Shown in pieces: positions 23,690 through 36,700 of a DNA stretch of 64,000 bases. The stretch is from Anisodus tanguticus (lineage: Eukaryota; Streptophyta; Magnoliopsida; Solanales; Solanaceae). The DNA lies in the NCBI GenBank assembly GCA_034509755.1, contig CM067543.1, positions 57,220,653 through 57,284,652 of the forward strand, written 5' to 3'. Made by a program: the position numbers and the translations under genes. Every line of letters starts with the position of its first letter. The stretch's first letter is position 1. A model generated the notes under the pieces. That model did not search any database. It saw only the letters and a program-made list of their open reading frames with translations, and was not told the DNA's origin.

Positions 23690-24012
23690 GAATGATAAAA
23701 TGGATTGTGGATACATGAGCAACCAATCATATGATTGGTAACCAAAAATACTTACAGAACAAAAATGTGATAGAAGATGCAGGAAAGGTACAGATGCCTA
23801 CAAGAGATTCGGCCAAAATCACACACATTGGTGATTGTCACATAGGAGAAGGTGATGTACTTGAAAATGTTCTGTGTGTGCCAATATTTAAGTTCAATCT
23901 GATGTCAGTTTCTAAAGCGACAAAAGAACTACATTGCAGTGTTACATTTTTTCCAAAATGTTGTGTATTTCAGGATCTCTCATCTAGGAAGGTGAGGGCG
24001 ATTGGTAATTAG
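23690..24012 (+). pseudogene. copia protease segment with stop in the active site
   Basis: Around 23700 the frame reads IVDT, a TGA stop, then ATNHMIGN; the stop replaces the Gly of the aspartic protease DTGA signature. Downstream GDVLENVLCVPIFKFNLMSVSK matches the usual protease C-terminal half. Confidence 0.8.
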
Positions 24013-24045
24013 GAAGAAGGACTATACATACTGTGTCTGGACACA

Positions 24046-25308
24046 TTGAATAATGCAGGGGAGATGAATAAGTGCCTGACAGTAACTCATCATGTTGATG
24101 CAGCCATATGGCATCACAAATTATGTCATGTGCCTATGCATGTATTGAAGAAAAGATCATGTTTCAAGAATGCTGATTCTTCTTTCTTTTTAAATAATTG
24201 TGAAGTGTGTCCTCTAGATAAACAAACAAAGAAGCCATTCCCTAGAAGTGCTAGTAGGAAGACATGACCATTTTAGTTGTTACATATGGATGTATGGGGA
24301 CCTTACAAAGTTGAGACATATAATGGAATGAGGTATTTTCTGACCATAGTGGATGACTATTCTAAATGGACTTGAATTTTTTTAATGAGGCTAAAATCAC
24401 ATGTAGTCACATTGCTTAAAAATTTCTTTACTGAAGTACATACTCAATTTGATATGAAAATTAAAAGGGTAAGGTCAGATAATGGGACAGAGTTCTTTAA
24501 TCAAAGATGCAGGGAACTGTTTCAGTTGTATGGTGTAGTGCATGAAAGATCATGCCCACATACACCACAACAAAATGGTGTTGTGGATAGGAAGCACAAA
24601 CATATTCTTGAAACAGCAAGAGCAATTAAGATTCAGGTTAATTTACCATATAGATAATGGGGCTTCTGTGTGGAATGTGTTGTATATGTAATGAATAGAA
24701 TTCCTAATTCTGTTATAGGAGACAAATCATCCTATGAACTACTGTATAATAAGGTGCCATCACTTTCTCATCTGAGAGTGATAGGATGTTTATGCTTTGC
24801 CACTACTCTGATTAAGAATGACAAGCTTGGCCCTAGAGCTGTGAGAACTATCCTTCTTGGATATGGTTCTGCTCAAAAGGGTTACAAGTTATATGATCTG
24901 GAGAATAGAATAATTTTCATGAGTAGGGATGTAGTATTCCAGGAGGCTGTTTTTCCTTTCATGAATGATTTAGATGAAGAATCTGGGCTTATGAAGTCCC
25001 ATGAGCATTTCAATTTTGATGATCTAATTCATCCACATAACATAAAAGTTGTATGCAATAGTCCAGAGGTGCAGAATTCATGTGCAGACCCAGACTATGA
25101 CAATGTTTCCATTACAGTTAATGGTCCAATGCAGCACCCTGATGAGCATCCTGATGAGCAGCTGATTGGAACAACATCATCATCTGATGTTGATGTTAGA
25201 AGGTCTGCTAGAACCAACAGGCCCCCTATATGGCACAAAGATTATGTCACAAATAGTGGCTCCAACAAATGCTTGTACTCAATATCTGATAGATTAAGTT
25301 ACACATGA
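24046..25308 (+). pseudogene. copia integrase, three fragments
   Basis: An HHCC-type region (WHHKLCHVPMHVLKK and CEVCPLDKQTKKPF) is followed by a core with VRSDNGTEFFNQRC, then HTPQQNGVVDRKHK. Stops near 24267-24290, 24375 and 24655 break it. The C-terminal part (24670-25308) holds LLGYGSAQKGYKLYDL and the VRRSARTNRPPIWHKDYV hinge, and stops before reverse transcriptase. Confidence 0.85.
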
Positions 25309-25379
25309 CTTTCATCCATCTATCAAAACTTTGTAGCACAAGTTTCATTTGACATTGAACCACACAACTATTCAGAGGC

Positions 25380-26345
25380 TGCAGCAGACCACATATGGGT
25401 TAAAGCAATGAAAGCTAAGATTCAGGCATTGGAGGACAACAAAACATGAGAGTTGTAAAAGGGAAGAAGACTATTGGATGCAGATGGGTATACAAAATAA
25501 AATACAAAACAACATGAGAAGTGGAGAGATTCAAAGCTAGATTGGTGGCCAAATGATACAACCCAAAAGAAGGTCTTGACTATCATGAAACATTCTCACC
25601 AGTAGTCAAGATGACTACTATGAGATCAGTTATATCTATTGCAGCAGCTAAACAGTGGACAGTCCATCAGATAGATGTGTACAATGCATTCTTACAAGGA
25701 GACCTATATGAGGAAGTGTAAATGACACTACATGAGGGCTTCAATACTACTGAAGGTAATAAACAAGTTTGTGGGTTGTTGAAAGCCTTATATGGGTTGA
25801 AACAGGCCTCAAGGCAATGGAATATCAAACTCACTTCAACATTGGTCTCATCTGGTTTTGTCCAGAGTCATAGAGACTATTCTTTGTTTACCAAGCAGCA
25901 AGGAGATAAGCTAGTTGTGGTGCTTGTGTATGTAGATGACCTGCTTATCATTGGGAATGATCCCATTCTTATTCAAACTGCTAAGGAAACACTTCAATCA
26001 GCTTTTAAAATTAAAGATCTAGGAGAGCTCATGTATTTCCTTGTGAGAGAATTTGCAAGGAGTTCCCAAGGCATCCTTATGCATCAAAGAAAGTATGTCT
26101 TGGAGCTTATATCTGACATGGGATTAGCAGGTGGTAAGAGTGCTCCCTCCCCTATCGAAATGAACATGAGGCTCACAACTGTGACATATGATCAACATGC
26201 AGTCTCACAGTCCACTTCAGACACTGCAGCCTCTCCACAGGTGTATGACTTACCACTAATAGATCCTAGTATTTACAGGAGACTGATTGGGAGATTACTA
26301 TATCTCACAAATACAAGGCCTGACATAGCATATGTTGTACAATGA
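25380..26345 (+). pseudogene. copia reverse transcriptase, disrupted
   Basis: The first third (GCRWVYKIK, FKARLVAK, GLDYHETFSPVVKMTT, HQIDVYNAFLQGDLYEEV) contains several stops. From 25722 a clean 207-residue frame has LLKALYGLKQASRQWN and the catalytic YVDD within VLVYVDDLLIIG, then GRLLYLTNTRPDIAYVVQ. The YVDD Asp residues are kept, but the enzyme cannot be made whole. Confidence 0.88.
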
Positions 26346-26918
26346 TTAAGTCAGTTTATGCAAGCCCTTAAAAGATCACATTTGGAAGTTGGCATGAGGT
26401 TGGTAAGGTATATTAAGCAAGCACCAGGATCATGGATTCTTTTGTCCAGTTCTAGCAATTCTCAGCTCCAGGTGTTTTGTGATGCAGACTGAGGCTCATG
26501 TGTCAATAGCAGAAGATCAATCACTGGGTACCTAGTAATGTTTGGACATTCTCATGTATCCTGGAAGTCCAAGAAGCAAGTAACTGTCTCGAGGAGTTCA
26601 ACAAAGGCTGAATATAGAGCCATGGCAGCCTCAGTTGCAGAAGTGGTCTGGCTCACTTGTTTGTACATGGAACTTGGTGTACAGGTTCAACTGCGAGTCT
26701 CTGTTTTCACTGATAGTAAATCTACAATTCAGATTGCAGCTAATTCTGTCTTCCATGAGAGAACTAAACACATCGACATAAATTGTCATTTTATAAGGAA
26801 ATGGATTCAAGAAGGTCTCATTCATGTTGCTTACTTGCCATCTGCTGAGCAGCCAACAGACATACTCACCAAGGCCCTTAGCAATGTTCATCATGCCTAT
26901 TTGCTATCCAAGCTATGA
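26346..26918 (+). pseudogene. copia RNase H, disrupted
   Basis: It reads VFCDAD, a TGA stop where Trp is usual, then GSCVNSRRSITGY, and a clean 126-residue frame from 26538 with VSWKSKKQVTVSRSSTKAEY, MAASVAEVVWL, DSKSTIQIAANSVFHERTKH, IDINCHFIR and DILTKAL. Confidence 0.88.
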
Positions 26919-26945
26919 ATGAAGAATATCTCCTAGCTTGAGGGG

Positions 26946-27305
26946 TGTGTGGAAGTATTAGAGAAGTGCACAAGGGTACCACGAGGAGGAGTACATATTA
27001 TTATTATTATGGTTGAGTTTGTTATGTTTGTTGAGTTAGTTAGAAGAGTTGTTGTGTTTGTTGGGAGAGTTAGAAGAGTTAGTTAATTAGTTAAATTGGT
27101 TAGTAGATATCTGTGATGAGTTGTATGTGTATATATAGTAGTGATGTAAAGCATTGTAAAATGATATACAGAAATATACACAAGAGAAGCTCGGTTTTGA
27201 GCACCAAAACTTCATATGTTTTCTCTCCATCTTATTTACTCTTTCGATGGAGGATTAACCATAAGCTTACATGCAATTCTAAGAATCAATACATGAGATT
27301 CAACA
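26946..27305 (+). repeat. 3' LTR of the copia element
   Basis: It starts at tgtgtggaagtattagag, directly after the purine tract, and ends gagattcaaca. This copy keeps the first bases that the left LTR has lost. Confidence 0.85.
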
Positions 27306-30300
27306 CAATTAAAATTTATTGGCTCGATTAATTTGTACAAGTGACCTATTTATGGGCAGAGTTTTTATGTTAGAGACTCTTTATTTTCAAATTTCGAATA
27401 CAAAATCTATGATTAAATATGAAAGAATCATATTCGCTATATCAACACCCCTTAGTTGGTAATAGTGTTGTTATACTCTATTTTTTGTGTGTTTGTCTCT
27501 TTCATTTTTTTTTTTCCTATGGTATGCAAAATTTATTGGTTTGACTAGCTTCGCTCCCGATAGAGTGTTGTTGGTCGGAGGATGACAGAGCAATCACGCC
27601 TTTGCTCCCTCCTCCCATCTATTGGGAGGGAACCTCATTTCATAGTGTGATTCGTCGTTTCCAAAGCGATTAATTGCTATTAGGCTTTTTAAGAAAATTC
27701 TCCTCTGCCTCCCCCCTAAAGGTATAACTATTTGATATTCATAATCGGTTGGCTTGACTAATCTCAGAAAATGTCTCGGTCAATTTCATTTCTATAACTC
27801 GAATGCAATACCTTTAATTAAGAGTGAAAAATTACATCCGTCCGCTCATGCCCTTGGTGGTAGTGGTTTTATAGGCTATTTTTTGACGTTCGCCTTAGTT
27901 AACTAATCTCTTTTTTTATCAGAAAAAGTCAATACCTAAATTATTCAACTAATTGTGTGCGATATATAATTTTTAAGTCAATTGGTCCAAAAGTGGTTAT
28001 TAACGTAATAAATTGAGGAAAAGTATTAACGGAACAATTGACTTAAACACTGCTCCCTACTTCCCAGGACCCAATAGGTTGGGTTGTGTGTAATAGAATG
28101 AAAGTACACCTCTAGTTCACACACAATTAATTTGTTTTATAAATGGTTTTATATTTAATTGCACAATTTCCCCTTTAAATCGGCTGGTTTTTATTATTTT
28201 TCTTTAAAATTGAACTTATATCTAGCGGGACATAATTTTTTTAAAAAGTACGGGACATAAATTGTGTGATATTATGATGTGAAAATATAAACTAATGTCT
28301 GGCAAAGAAATTATTTATTATGAGGGGCAAAAATTAAAGACCAACACAAAATAGGGATAAAGTGTAAATGACCCATTATTTTTCGATTTTATTGACCATC
28401 CACTTCATTTTGTGTGAGGAACATTATTTAATTGAAGGTGAAATTAAAATTAAGCAATTTCCGTATTTAATATTGAAATATTTTGTAAAAGAAATTCAAA
28501 TTTTCTTTTGTCAACTTGATCTATTATTTTAACTTCAATCTAAAATAAAACTTCTGGAAAACATATCTGAGTAGCATTTCAAGTAAAAGAATGGTTTACA
28601 CTCATAAAACTTAGAACTTTTTTTTTAAAAAAATAAAATCCAAGTCCTAACAATTAGTTTATCCAAATCCAAACACTTGTGTTTAATTTCAACTTCAATT
28701 TCAGATACTTTTTTAAAGAAAAAATTCATTCAAATATTGTCCAAACACCTACATAAAGAAAGGAAGTTTTCTTTTTAAGTTATGGTCTCATTATTTATAT
28801 GCTAAAAACTTTTTGAAAGTCGTTATACAAAAATGTCATAAAACTATTTGTGATACATCATATTAGAGCGATTAAAGACCAATGATTAAGATCATGTTTT
28901 ATCATTTCTACAACAATAATAACATTTTCAGTAAAATTTCACAAAGTGAGGCATGAGGAAATAGAGTGTACGCAAACCTTATCCTTATGTAGAGAAGTTG
29001 TTTCCGGTGGACCTCAGTACAAAGACATGTTCTATCATGTCTACAATATCTAAAATTAAATTATGATTACATTACGAATGAAATAAGTACTAGAGTATGT
29101 ACTATTTCTAGCCCGAATTTAAATTTTTTACTGTATTAATTCTTATACGGATCAAAAAACTAGAGTAACTAGTAAACAAACACTATAAAAGGGAGAACTT
29201 CCCACCAAAACAATTATGACGAAACCCATCAATTATTCCGTGATTTATTTTCACAGTCCAATTCATGTAATGATTTTTTTTCTTTTAATCCGTCCAAAAA
29301 AATTATACTTTTTATTACTAATTAAATTTTAAAATTTTATTTTATCTTTATTAAGATTATATATTCTATCTACTATAAGAGGGAGTTAAACATGCTCCTC
29401 TCCGTCAACATGGCAGCCTGTCCCAAGGGCATTTATGGTATTTCGAAAATTTCATGCTTTAGTAGTGGTGTACTAAATGTTATAAAGTCTGCACCTTTTC
29501 CTTTATGGATAAAAAGGTACCCAGTTTTTTCATCGTGGGCCCTCCAAATTTCTTTTCACATGTAGCAGATCATGTGGGCTCCACATAAAGTTTACCATTG
29601 GTCCATTACAACTTACATATCCGGTTCTATATTTCACTTACCACTTAATTACTACTCCTGAAGTCGTACTGCCATTAATTAATTCTATAACAATCTTGGA
29701 GCTGTTCATTTATGAAGTGTTTCTAATGATTCTTATAAAAAAATTGACTTTCATGTAATTAGTTCTCTAATATTTCCGTTTTAAATTTGCGCAAATAAAA
29801 CTCCTAAAAATTAAAAGGGATTTTGACTTATATACCTTAATTATGATTTTCTTAATTTTAGATTGACATAATTATTATACGGATATGAGAACGTGTCACA
29901 TGCAAATTTAGAAAATAAAACTAAATACTTTCTTAGTTTTGTGAAACATCGTTATTTTGAATCAACTTTTAGAGGCTAAAATCTCAATTATTTTGGATAA
30001 GAGGAAGTAATTCTTTATGAGCTTTAATAAAAAGGAGTAACATTTCCAAGAATTAAAAGCAATTCAGTTCTAACAAAGCAATTACTCAAACATGCACCGG
30101 TTCAAATCCATATTAAGAAGAAAAAAATCAAGAATGATAGAAATGAGAACTTGGACTTAATCCAAAGAGACAACTAAACGGGATTGATCAAACACCTAAG
30201 ACCAAAAAAGAAAGATAGCTCAAGAATTAAATAGGGTAAAGCTAGAATTGCACTTGAAATTCTTTAAGATATAAAAAATAAGAATTGGACGTTAAGTAGG

Positions 30301-30763
30301 TGTTTGGACATAAAAATATGATATTTTTTCTTAAAAAGGCAGGCTTTGAAAAATACTTGACAAAGTGTAACGCCGTGACAAATATGAAAGTATTAAACAT
30401 TTTGTCTATAAATTAGATTTTACAAAAGCATCTTATAGGAAACAATATTAAAATTTCTCGGATTTTTAAATTATTATTGAAGGGGGCTATGGAACAATAA
30501 AAACAAAATAAAATAAAGTCGAATGCCAATTCTGTTTTCGAATGTCGGAAATTATGTTGTCCAACATCAGTAATAACACTTTAGCAAAACATAAAACTTT
30601 GAAGAATAAATGTAGCGGAAATTTAAAGAACACAAGAGTTTTAAAATTTCGTAAGTTATATATATATAATATAGCTTATGATGGTCAATGGCCAAATGTA
30701 TTGTATATATATATTATAATCGCTCCATACAAAACTAATCTAGAATCTAAACAACAATTGTAA
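27306..30763. other. AT-rich intergenic DNA with transposon relics
   Basis: No gene was recognised. Short relics can be placed: 28155-28385 looks like the inverted-repeat family of 12-13 kb (gaggggcaaaaattaaagac near 28322). 28440-28755 ends in tattgtccaaacacctac, like the 'gtaggtgtttggacataaaa' relic near 30297. 28955-29015 holds a fragment of a LINE tail. 29240-29350 has a Stowaway-like ccgtccaaaaaaatta. Confidence 0.45.
28955..29015 (-). mobile_element. LINE/SINE 3' tail fragment
   Basis: The block 'gagtgtacgcaaaccttatcc' followed by gtagagaagttgtttccggt and ggacctcag is the complement of the tail seen at 57530-57600. It is too short to assign to LINE or SINE. Confidence 0.6.
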
Positions 30764-31201
30764 TGTTGGACAGAATGTTGTCAACACACTCAGACAACAC
30801 TGGTGATCCAGATTTCTGAGATGAAATCCCGAGAGCTCTCTTGGTATTTTTACTTTCTGGTTCTGGATATCGATACTCTGTAGTAGCTTTTCTATTTATA
30901 GTAGAAAATCTTCCTTAAAAAGCTCATCAATAAGTTGTGGAAGTTGAGGGAAATGTGGACTGATGGTGGGATTGGTTGGAGAAGATCAAGAGTAATAATC
31001 TCAACAGCTTTGGCTTGATCCTCACAACAAGCAACAACTTTTGACGTAGTCTTCACTCATTTTTTACCTACTCCTTTTTACTTTGCCAAGTCGTTTTTAC
31101 CTCATAGTAATATTTTACACAAATATTACCGCATCGCGTGAAGTAAGTCAAAATCAGTTCAAAAAATGTTGGTCTGAATGTTGTGCAACATTTGTCCAAC
31201 A
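30764..31201 (-). mobile_element. Probable solo LTR or LTR fragment
   Basis: The ends are tgttggacagaatgttg and catttgtccaaca, a palindromic TGTTGGAC...GTCCAACA pair with TG...CA. On the minus strand an internal ctataaatag TATA box lies near 30895, as in an LTR. No target duplication was seen (tgtaa versus tactt). A diverged copy of the end word (atgttgtccaacat) occurs at 30553, so the element may extend further. Confidence 0.5.
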
Positions 31202-31694
31202 TACTTACACATTCATATCAATACTTTAGGAGATATGTTTGGTCAAATGTCACAACACCAAATCCAAAATTAACAATTATGTATTCAATCAACATTTGAT
31301 TTTAAGTTATTTGCGCTTTCATTATTTTATGGAGAAGAACAAAGTCTTAACTAAAAATAATTTCAGAGTAACCAATTTGCTTCGGGATAATGTGATTCGT
31401 TGACAATATGCTAAATACAAAGCATTGGCTAATGTGTTTCTCTTATCACCTTTTATGACAATGTTTTTACTCGCAGATTAGTGATTTTTTTGAAGAAAAA
31501 AGCTATTATGTGGATCAAATTCTAGAAAACTAAATTGCAATTTAGACGTACAAATTTCTTTATGTTAAAAAATGTTAGGAGCAGTATATTATTTCATTAA
31601 GAAAAGTATTATATTGGGCCCGTGCATCCTTTAATAGTAGAGATATAAATGTCACTTATTTTAAATCACAAGTTCATTCTTAAATTTCATCTCA

Positions 31695-31965
31695 AATAAA
31701 AAAAACTCCAGGTGTCTCAATTTATGTGATACAATTCAAATTTCGAGAATGATTTTTTTTATTTTGACCATATATTCAGACATACAATCTTTAAGTTTTT
31801 TTTTAAAAATAATTTACATATTTAAAAATTACATAAAAATACTATAAACACAATAAGTAATAATTTAAAACATTTGAATACATATAGTTAAATTGCGGTA
31901 ATGTTTTTTCATATTTGACTCTTGAAAAATGAAAAGTATCAACAGAGTGTGTACTATATGAACCA
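31695..31965. mobile_element. Stowaway-like MITE relic
   Basis: It begins with ccaggtgtctcaatttatgtg, a diverged form of the 'ctccctccgtcccaatttatgtg' terminal repeat, and ends in aaagtatcaacagagtgtgtac. No intact TA duplication is visible. Confidence 0.5.
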
Positions 31966-31984
31966 ATGACAACATGACTAAAAT

Positions 31985-32745
31985 ACAGTAAAATCTTTCT
32001 ATAATTGCCATTTGTTATAACAACAATTCACTATAACGACTTGATTTTTCTCCAAAAGACGTAAATATTTTAGCTTTTTCACCCCTTTATTATAGAATGT
32101 TCTTTGTGCGATTTTTATGTTATATTTTACTTCTCTATAATAACATTCTACCTATAATAGCAACGCCATTCATTATAGCGGTACACTCTTTGTAAAATTA
32201 ACTCTCTATAACAGTTATACTCAAATATTGTATAATAGTAATTTGTAAGAAATATATTATGTATAAAAATAAAATTTTAAAATATTTATGTTAACCTCTT
32301 AGACAACTTTCAAGGAAAGCTATTGAATCCCCTTTGACTGAAAGTTTAGATAAAATTCTTCGTCAATTCAAACGTTATATTAACATTAAGAGACTGAAAT
32401 TTACGAAACAACATACAATTGTAGAATTCTTACGTCAAACTTGAAATATTTAAATTCTTAATTAATTTTAAATGCATATGTTCCTTACATTTTAATTCGT
32501 TATTGGTATGGTACAACAATGGCATGAATTTATTAGTCTTTTCAATTTTTAATTAATGAGATATAAAAATAAATTGAGGTTTTAAAATCAACAAGTATAT
32601 TATTTTCGTTTATAACATAAAAATAATGAAGAAAATTATTTTCGTACTTTTATTTATAACAACTAAATGAGATCTAAATATTAAATGACACAACACTTCA
32701 TTATAGCAACCATGAAATTTTCGGACAAACACGTGTCATTATGGA
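31985..32745. mobile_element. Inverted-repeat element, 0.76 kb
   Basis: The left end (acagtaaaatctttctataa, ttgccatttgttataac) pairs with the right end (ttatagcaaccatg, tcattatggagagatttgac). The core repeats 'tctataat' and 'ctataacag' words. No coding capacity. Confidence 0.65.
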
Positions 32746-32861
32746 GAGATTTGACGTAACACCAAAGGAGGGACGGCAGTGGATGGGGCTGCTCATCTTT
32801 TAATCAGAGGTGGTTTGAACTTTGGGTATGAATAAATGCTTAATAGGAAGATTGCAAGCTC

Positions 32862-33248
32862 AGAAATGGACTCTACCTATCCAAAGGGGTCAGCTTGCTG
32901 GCAGGGAGTCAAGTTTGCGGCCTTAGGGTCGCAAGTTCGATTCCCCCCTAAGGATATCGTCCTCCGGGGCACATACATGTGGTAAAGCCTGGCGCTAAAA
33001 GCGCGCGGGCATGTTGCAGTGTGGGTTCGGTCTCCGCCAAGCTTTAGGGATGGGGCTTGTGGGGGGGTCAACCTTGTAGCATTGATCCGTTGGACGCAAG
33101 CAGACACTGACCATGTGTGCATATCCCGCGATTTACCTGGTGGTGGGGTGCTGAAGGACCGGTCCCATCACCTCCAGGAGCCTAGTACCAGTACTTGTGC
33201 AGGTACTAGCGATATGGGGTACTAAGGCCACCCCGAGACCTGGATTAT

Positions 33249-33284
<36 letters not shown>

Positions 33285-33298
33285 AATGGACTTTACCT
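32862..33298 (+). mobile_element. tRNA-derived SINE with long poly(A) and 17-bp target duplication
   Basis: The duplication agaaatggactctacct (32862-32878) recurs as agaaatggactttacct (33282-33298), with one mismatch. Between them are about 370 bases that start with a tRNA-like head (ggtcagcttgctggcaggg as A-box region, gcaagttcgattcccc near 32930 as B box), followed by a 33-base poly(A) run (33250-33282). This is the hallmark of RNA polymerase III-transcribed SINEs copied by a LINE. The long clean tail and near-perfect duplication say it is young. It ends about 455 bases before the start codon of the carboxypeptidase gene. Confidence 0.92.
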
Positions 33299-33653
33299 GG
33301 AGCGCGAATACAAATATAATCCGGCTCAATGCAGTTACACGTGGAACTGAAAAAAGAAAGAAAACATAGGCTAAAATACTCCACATTCTGTGGCTAGAAG
33401 GTGGCGATTAAATTGGTTTAAAAAAGTCAACTTCATTAAGTAGCAATCTTGGATCAAATCTCTTACTATCACTACTATAATAATTCAAGAATTCTTTTAG
33501 AGATCTGTGCATTCGCCATTTTATAATCTGCTACTTGGGTCATTTTCATTTTGCCTATAGTACAATTCAATTATATTGTCTTTCTCCTTGTCTCATCATT
33601 TCTTGAAATCCCACAAAAAATTGGTATATTTGTTTTTTTTGTTTGTTTTTCAC

Positions 33654-33663
33654 TGTATAAATT
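33654..33663 (+). promoter_or_regulatory. Putative TATA box of the carboxypeptidase gene
   Basis: tgtataaatt lies about 90 bases before the ATG at 33754; the transcript start would fall near 33685. This placement is inferred from spacing only. Confidence 0.45.
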
Positions 33664-33753
33664 CCAACCCATGTGTTACATGTGCACATAGTTAGTACTA
33701 TCCATATTCATATTCTTTGTGTTTGATTTGTTTTTCATATACAGATTCAATTC

Positions 33754-36700
33754 ATGGAGAATATGTTGCCTTCTTTAGTGTATGTAATTTGCTTGACATT
33801 GTTGTTTCTTGGTACTTGTTATTGTTCATTTAATGTTGAACAAGATAAGGATAGAATTACTTATTTGCCTGGACAACCTGAAAATGTACAATTTAATCAG
33901 TACTCGGGTTATGTAACTGTAAATCAAGAATCTGAAAGGTCATTATTTTACTGGTTAATTGAGTCACCAAGAACTCGAAATCCCGAAAAAAGGCCACTTC
34001 TTTTGTGGCTAAATGGTGGACCAGGTTGTTCTTCTGTAGCTTATGGAGCTGCTGAAGAAATCGGTCCGTTTCATATTAATGCTGATGGGAAGACACTTTA
34101 CTTGAATCCTTACTCATGGAACAACTGTATGTGTGTCTGTTTTAGATCAATTTTTCACGTTTTGAATCTGTTTACTTTTTGTGTTGCTAATCGAATTGTG
34201 TTGTGTTGTATTGTATTGTATTATGGGCAGTGGCGAATTTGCTGTTTCTTGAATCACCAGCTGGGGTTGGTTTTTCGTATACGAATACTTCCTCGGATTT
34301 GTATAATGCGGGTGATCAGAGAACAGGTAAGGATAATTGAGTAATTGAATGTTTGTCCTTTGTTTGTCCTTTCGATGTGAGAAATCTTGAAGATTTATAG
34401 TAGGCATTTGAACATAAAAATGCGATATATGAAAAAAAAGTTGAAGAAGGGTATTTGAAAATTGAGTTGTGTTTGGATATTCATTTAACTTGAAAATAAG
34501 TTGAAATGTTGTGAGTGGAAAAAAAGTTCACTTTGAAAAACTGGTCAAAAACCACTTTACTTGAAATTCATCTTAAAATAAAAAAAACAAATAATCAATA
34601 CAATGTATAACCAAACACTGTTTTGATTTTTTGTTTGTTGAGAAATTGACTTAAATAGCCGTTCATCAAAATAATAGTTGATAAATGTATATTTTTTGTT
34701 TATTTATGTGCAATATAATACTTTATACATAAATAGTGTATACTTTTTGTATATTTGACTAGTGAGTGTAATTATTTTTGTCCGAGTGGCCAAATGTGTT
34801 AAAAGCCGTGAAAATTTTGTATGGACAAACGGGAGCTATTATGTTTAAGCTGAAATGCTGAACCCTGGCCTTTCAATTTGTAGCTGAAGATACCTACCAG
34901 TTTCTTGTCAAGTGGTTTGAAAGATTTCCTCAGTACAAGCATAGAGAATTTTACATTGCTGGAGAAAGTTATGCAGGTACTTTATACATACGGAGTAATT
35001 ACTAGTAGTATGCATCTTTGTTATTCTGTTTGGTTACTTGAACATATTTTGCCAACATCTAGTATTATAAGATACTAATTCCATTTTTTTTAAATCTGTT
35101 TAGGGCACTATGTTCCACAGCTATCTCAACTTGTCAACCAGAGAAACAAGGGAATCAAGAACCCAATTATTAATTTCAAGGGCTTTATGGTACTAGTAGT
35201 GACATTATTTGAGTGTTTAATGCAATATTAATAACCTGTTTGACCAAGCTTCTCCAAGAACAAAAGTGTTTTTTTTTTTCAAAGTTGAGGTGTTTAGCCA
35301 AATTTTTAGGGGAGGAAAAAGTGTTTTTGACTAGAAGCAGAAACTGTTTTTGAAGAAGCTGAAAAAGTAGCTTCTCCCTTTAAACACTTTTAGTAAATTA
35401 CACTATACACTTTTAAAAGCTTGATCAAACACTAATTGACGCTCAAAAGTTCTTTTTAAAATTGATCAGGCAAATACAAACTGCTTCTCACCAAAAAGTA
35501 CTTTTTCGAAAAATTTTCAAAATAAGCTAATATTAGAAGCGTGACCACAAGCTATAAGTTATGGTCTGTTTTCATCATGGTTTATTTCTCTGGCTGTTCT
35601 ATTTAGGTGGGGAATGCTGTTACCGATGATTACCATGACTATGTTGGCACGTTCGAGTACTGGTGGACTCATGGCTTGATTTCAGATTCTACATACAAGC
35701 TTCTCCAAGTAGCCTGTGACTCGGGATCTTCTGAACATCCTTCCACTGATTGCACTAAAGCTCTTCTTCTTGCAGAACAAGAGACTGGAAATATTGACCC
35801 ATATAGCATATATACTCGTCCTTGTGCCAGTACTTCGGCACTTCGTCGTAACCTAAGGGGTCATTATGTGAGTCTTTTCTTTCTTATGCTCTCTTCTCGC
35901 TCCACTTATCGATGGCAAATGTAGGTAATTTCTAGAATGTTTAACTAAGGTTGATAAAGAGTAATAAAATAAACTAATTGTTATAGTATTGGCTTGATTC
36001 TGAGTAAACTTTCAAAACTTTAGTTTTCTAAAGTGACTAGAAAAACATTACATTCTTAGGGTGTGTTTGGTATGAAGGAAACGTTTTCTTGGAAAATAAG
36101 TAGTTTTCTTACTTATTTTCTGATGTTTGGTAAGTAAACATAAAATATTGTCGCAAAAAGCATTTATATAAAATCTAGTCAAACACTATGGAGGTGGGAG
36201 TAGGGGTAGGTGTGTGGGGGTGGCATAGTGGGATTGGGTGTATTGGAGGATGGGGAATGCCACTTATGGAACTTGTTTTCCCTACTTTCCACGAGGGAAG
36301 TCATTTTCCTCAGCTTTAAGGAACTTGTTTTCCTGGAGAAAATATTTTTCAAAACTTTTAGCCAACCAAACATGGGAAAATTGGAAAACATTTCCTCCAT
36401 ACCAAACACACCCTACAAGAGAATCACAAAGACAGATAAGTTCGTCCCATGTGAAAGATGTGGAATTTTAGACTATATGGTTGAAAGTGTGCATACTTAG
36501 AATCGATATTTCAATCTGAACTAGAACCCTCTTTCTGGTGCCTGACAATGCAGGTGGTTAGCTTTACCAAAAGTTCTGCATCCTTAAAGATGACTAACAA
36601 ATATCAAAATACATAACAACTCTTTTCTTTTTCACCTTGTGAAGTTTTTTAAGTTCTTAATCCTTTGTCGAAATGAATGCATCTAGCAAAGTAATGTCCC

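Larger units (their letters stand above)
21786..27305 (+). mobile_element. Ty1/copia LTR retrotransposon, broken coding region
   Basis: LTRs at 21786-22138 and about 26946-27305 enclose a primer site directly after the left LTR (tggtatcaaatcag, complementary to initiator tRNA-Met with changes). Gag, zinc knuckle, protease, integrase, reverse transcriptase and RNase H follow in copia order. A purine-rich tract (gcttgagggg) precedes the right LTR. By eye the LTRs differ by 15 substitutions and one ATT unit over about 350 bases. The left LTR lacks the first several bases seen at the right one (tgtgtggaag) and no target duplication was found, so the left border has been altered. Confidence 0.92.

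Noticed and set aside
22398..26918. Premature stops in the copia element as a cytosine-deamination signature
   Set aside because: Some stops fit TGG to TGA or CAG to TAG, but others (Gly to TGA, Phe or Val to TAA) need other changes, so no single mutational signature is supported.
33019..33384. Open frames at the SINE
   Set aside because: They lie in the SINE body or translate its poly(A) as a Phe run; SINEs are non-coding.
36210..36500. 96-residue frame within the carboxypeptidase gene
   Set aside because: It is in intron 5 and mostly within a Tourist-like MITE.
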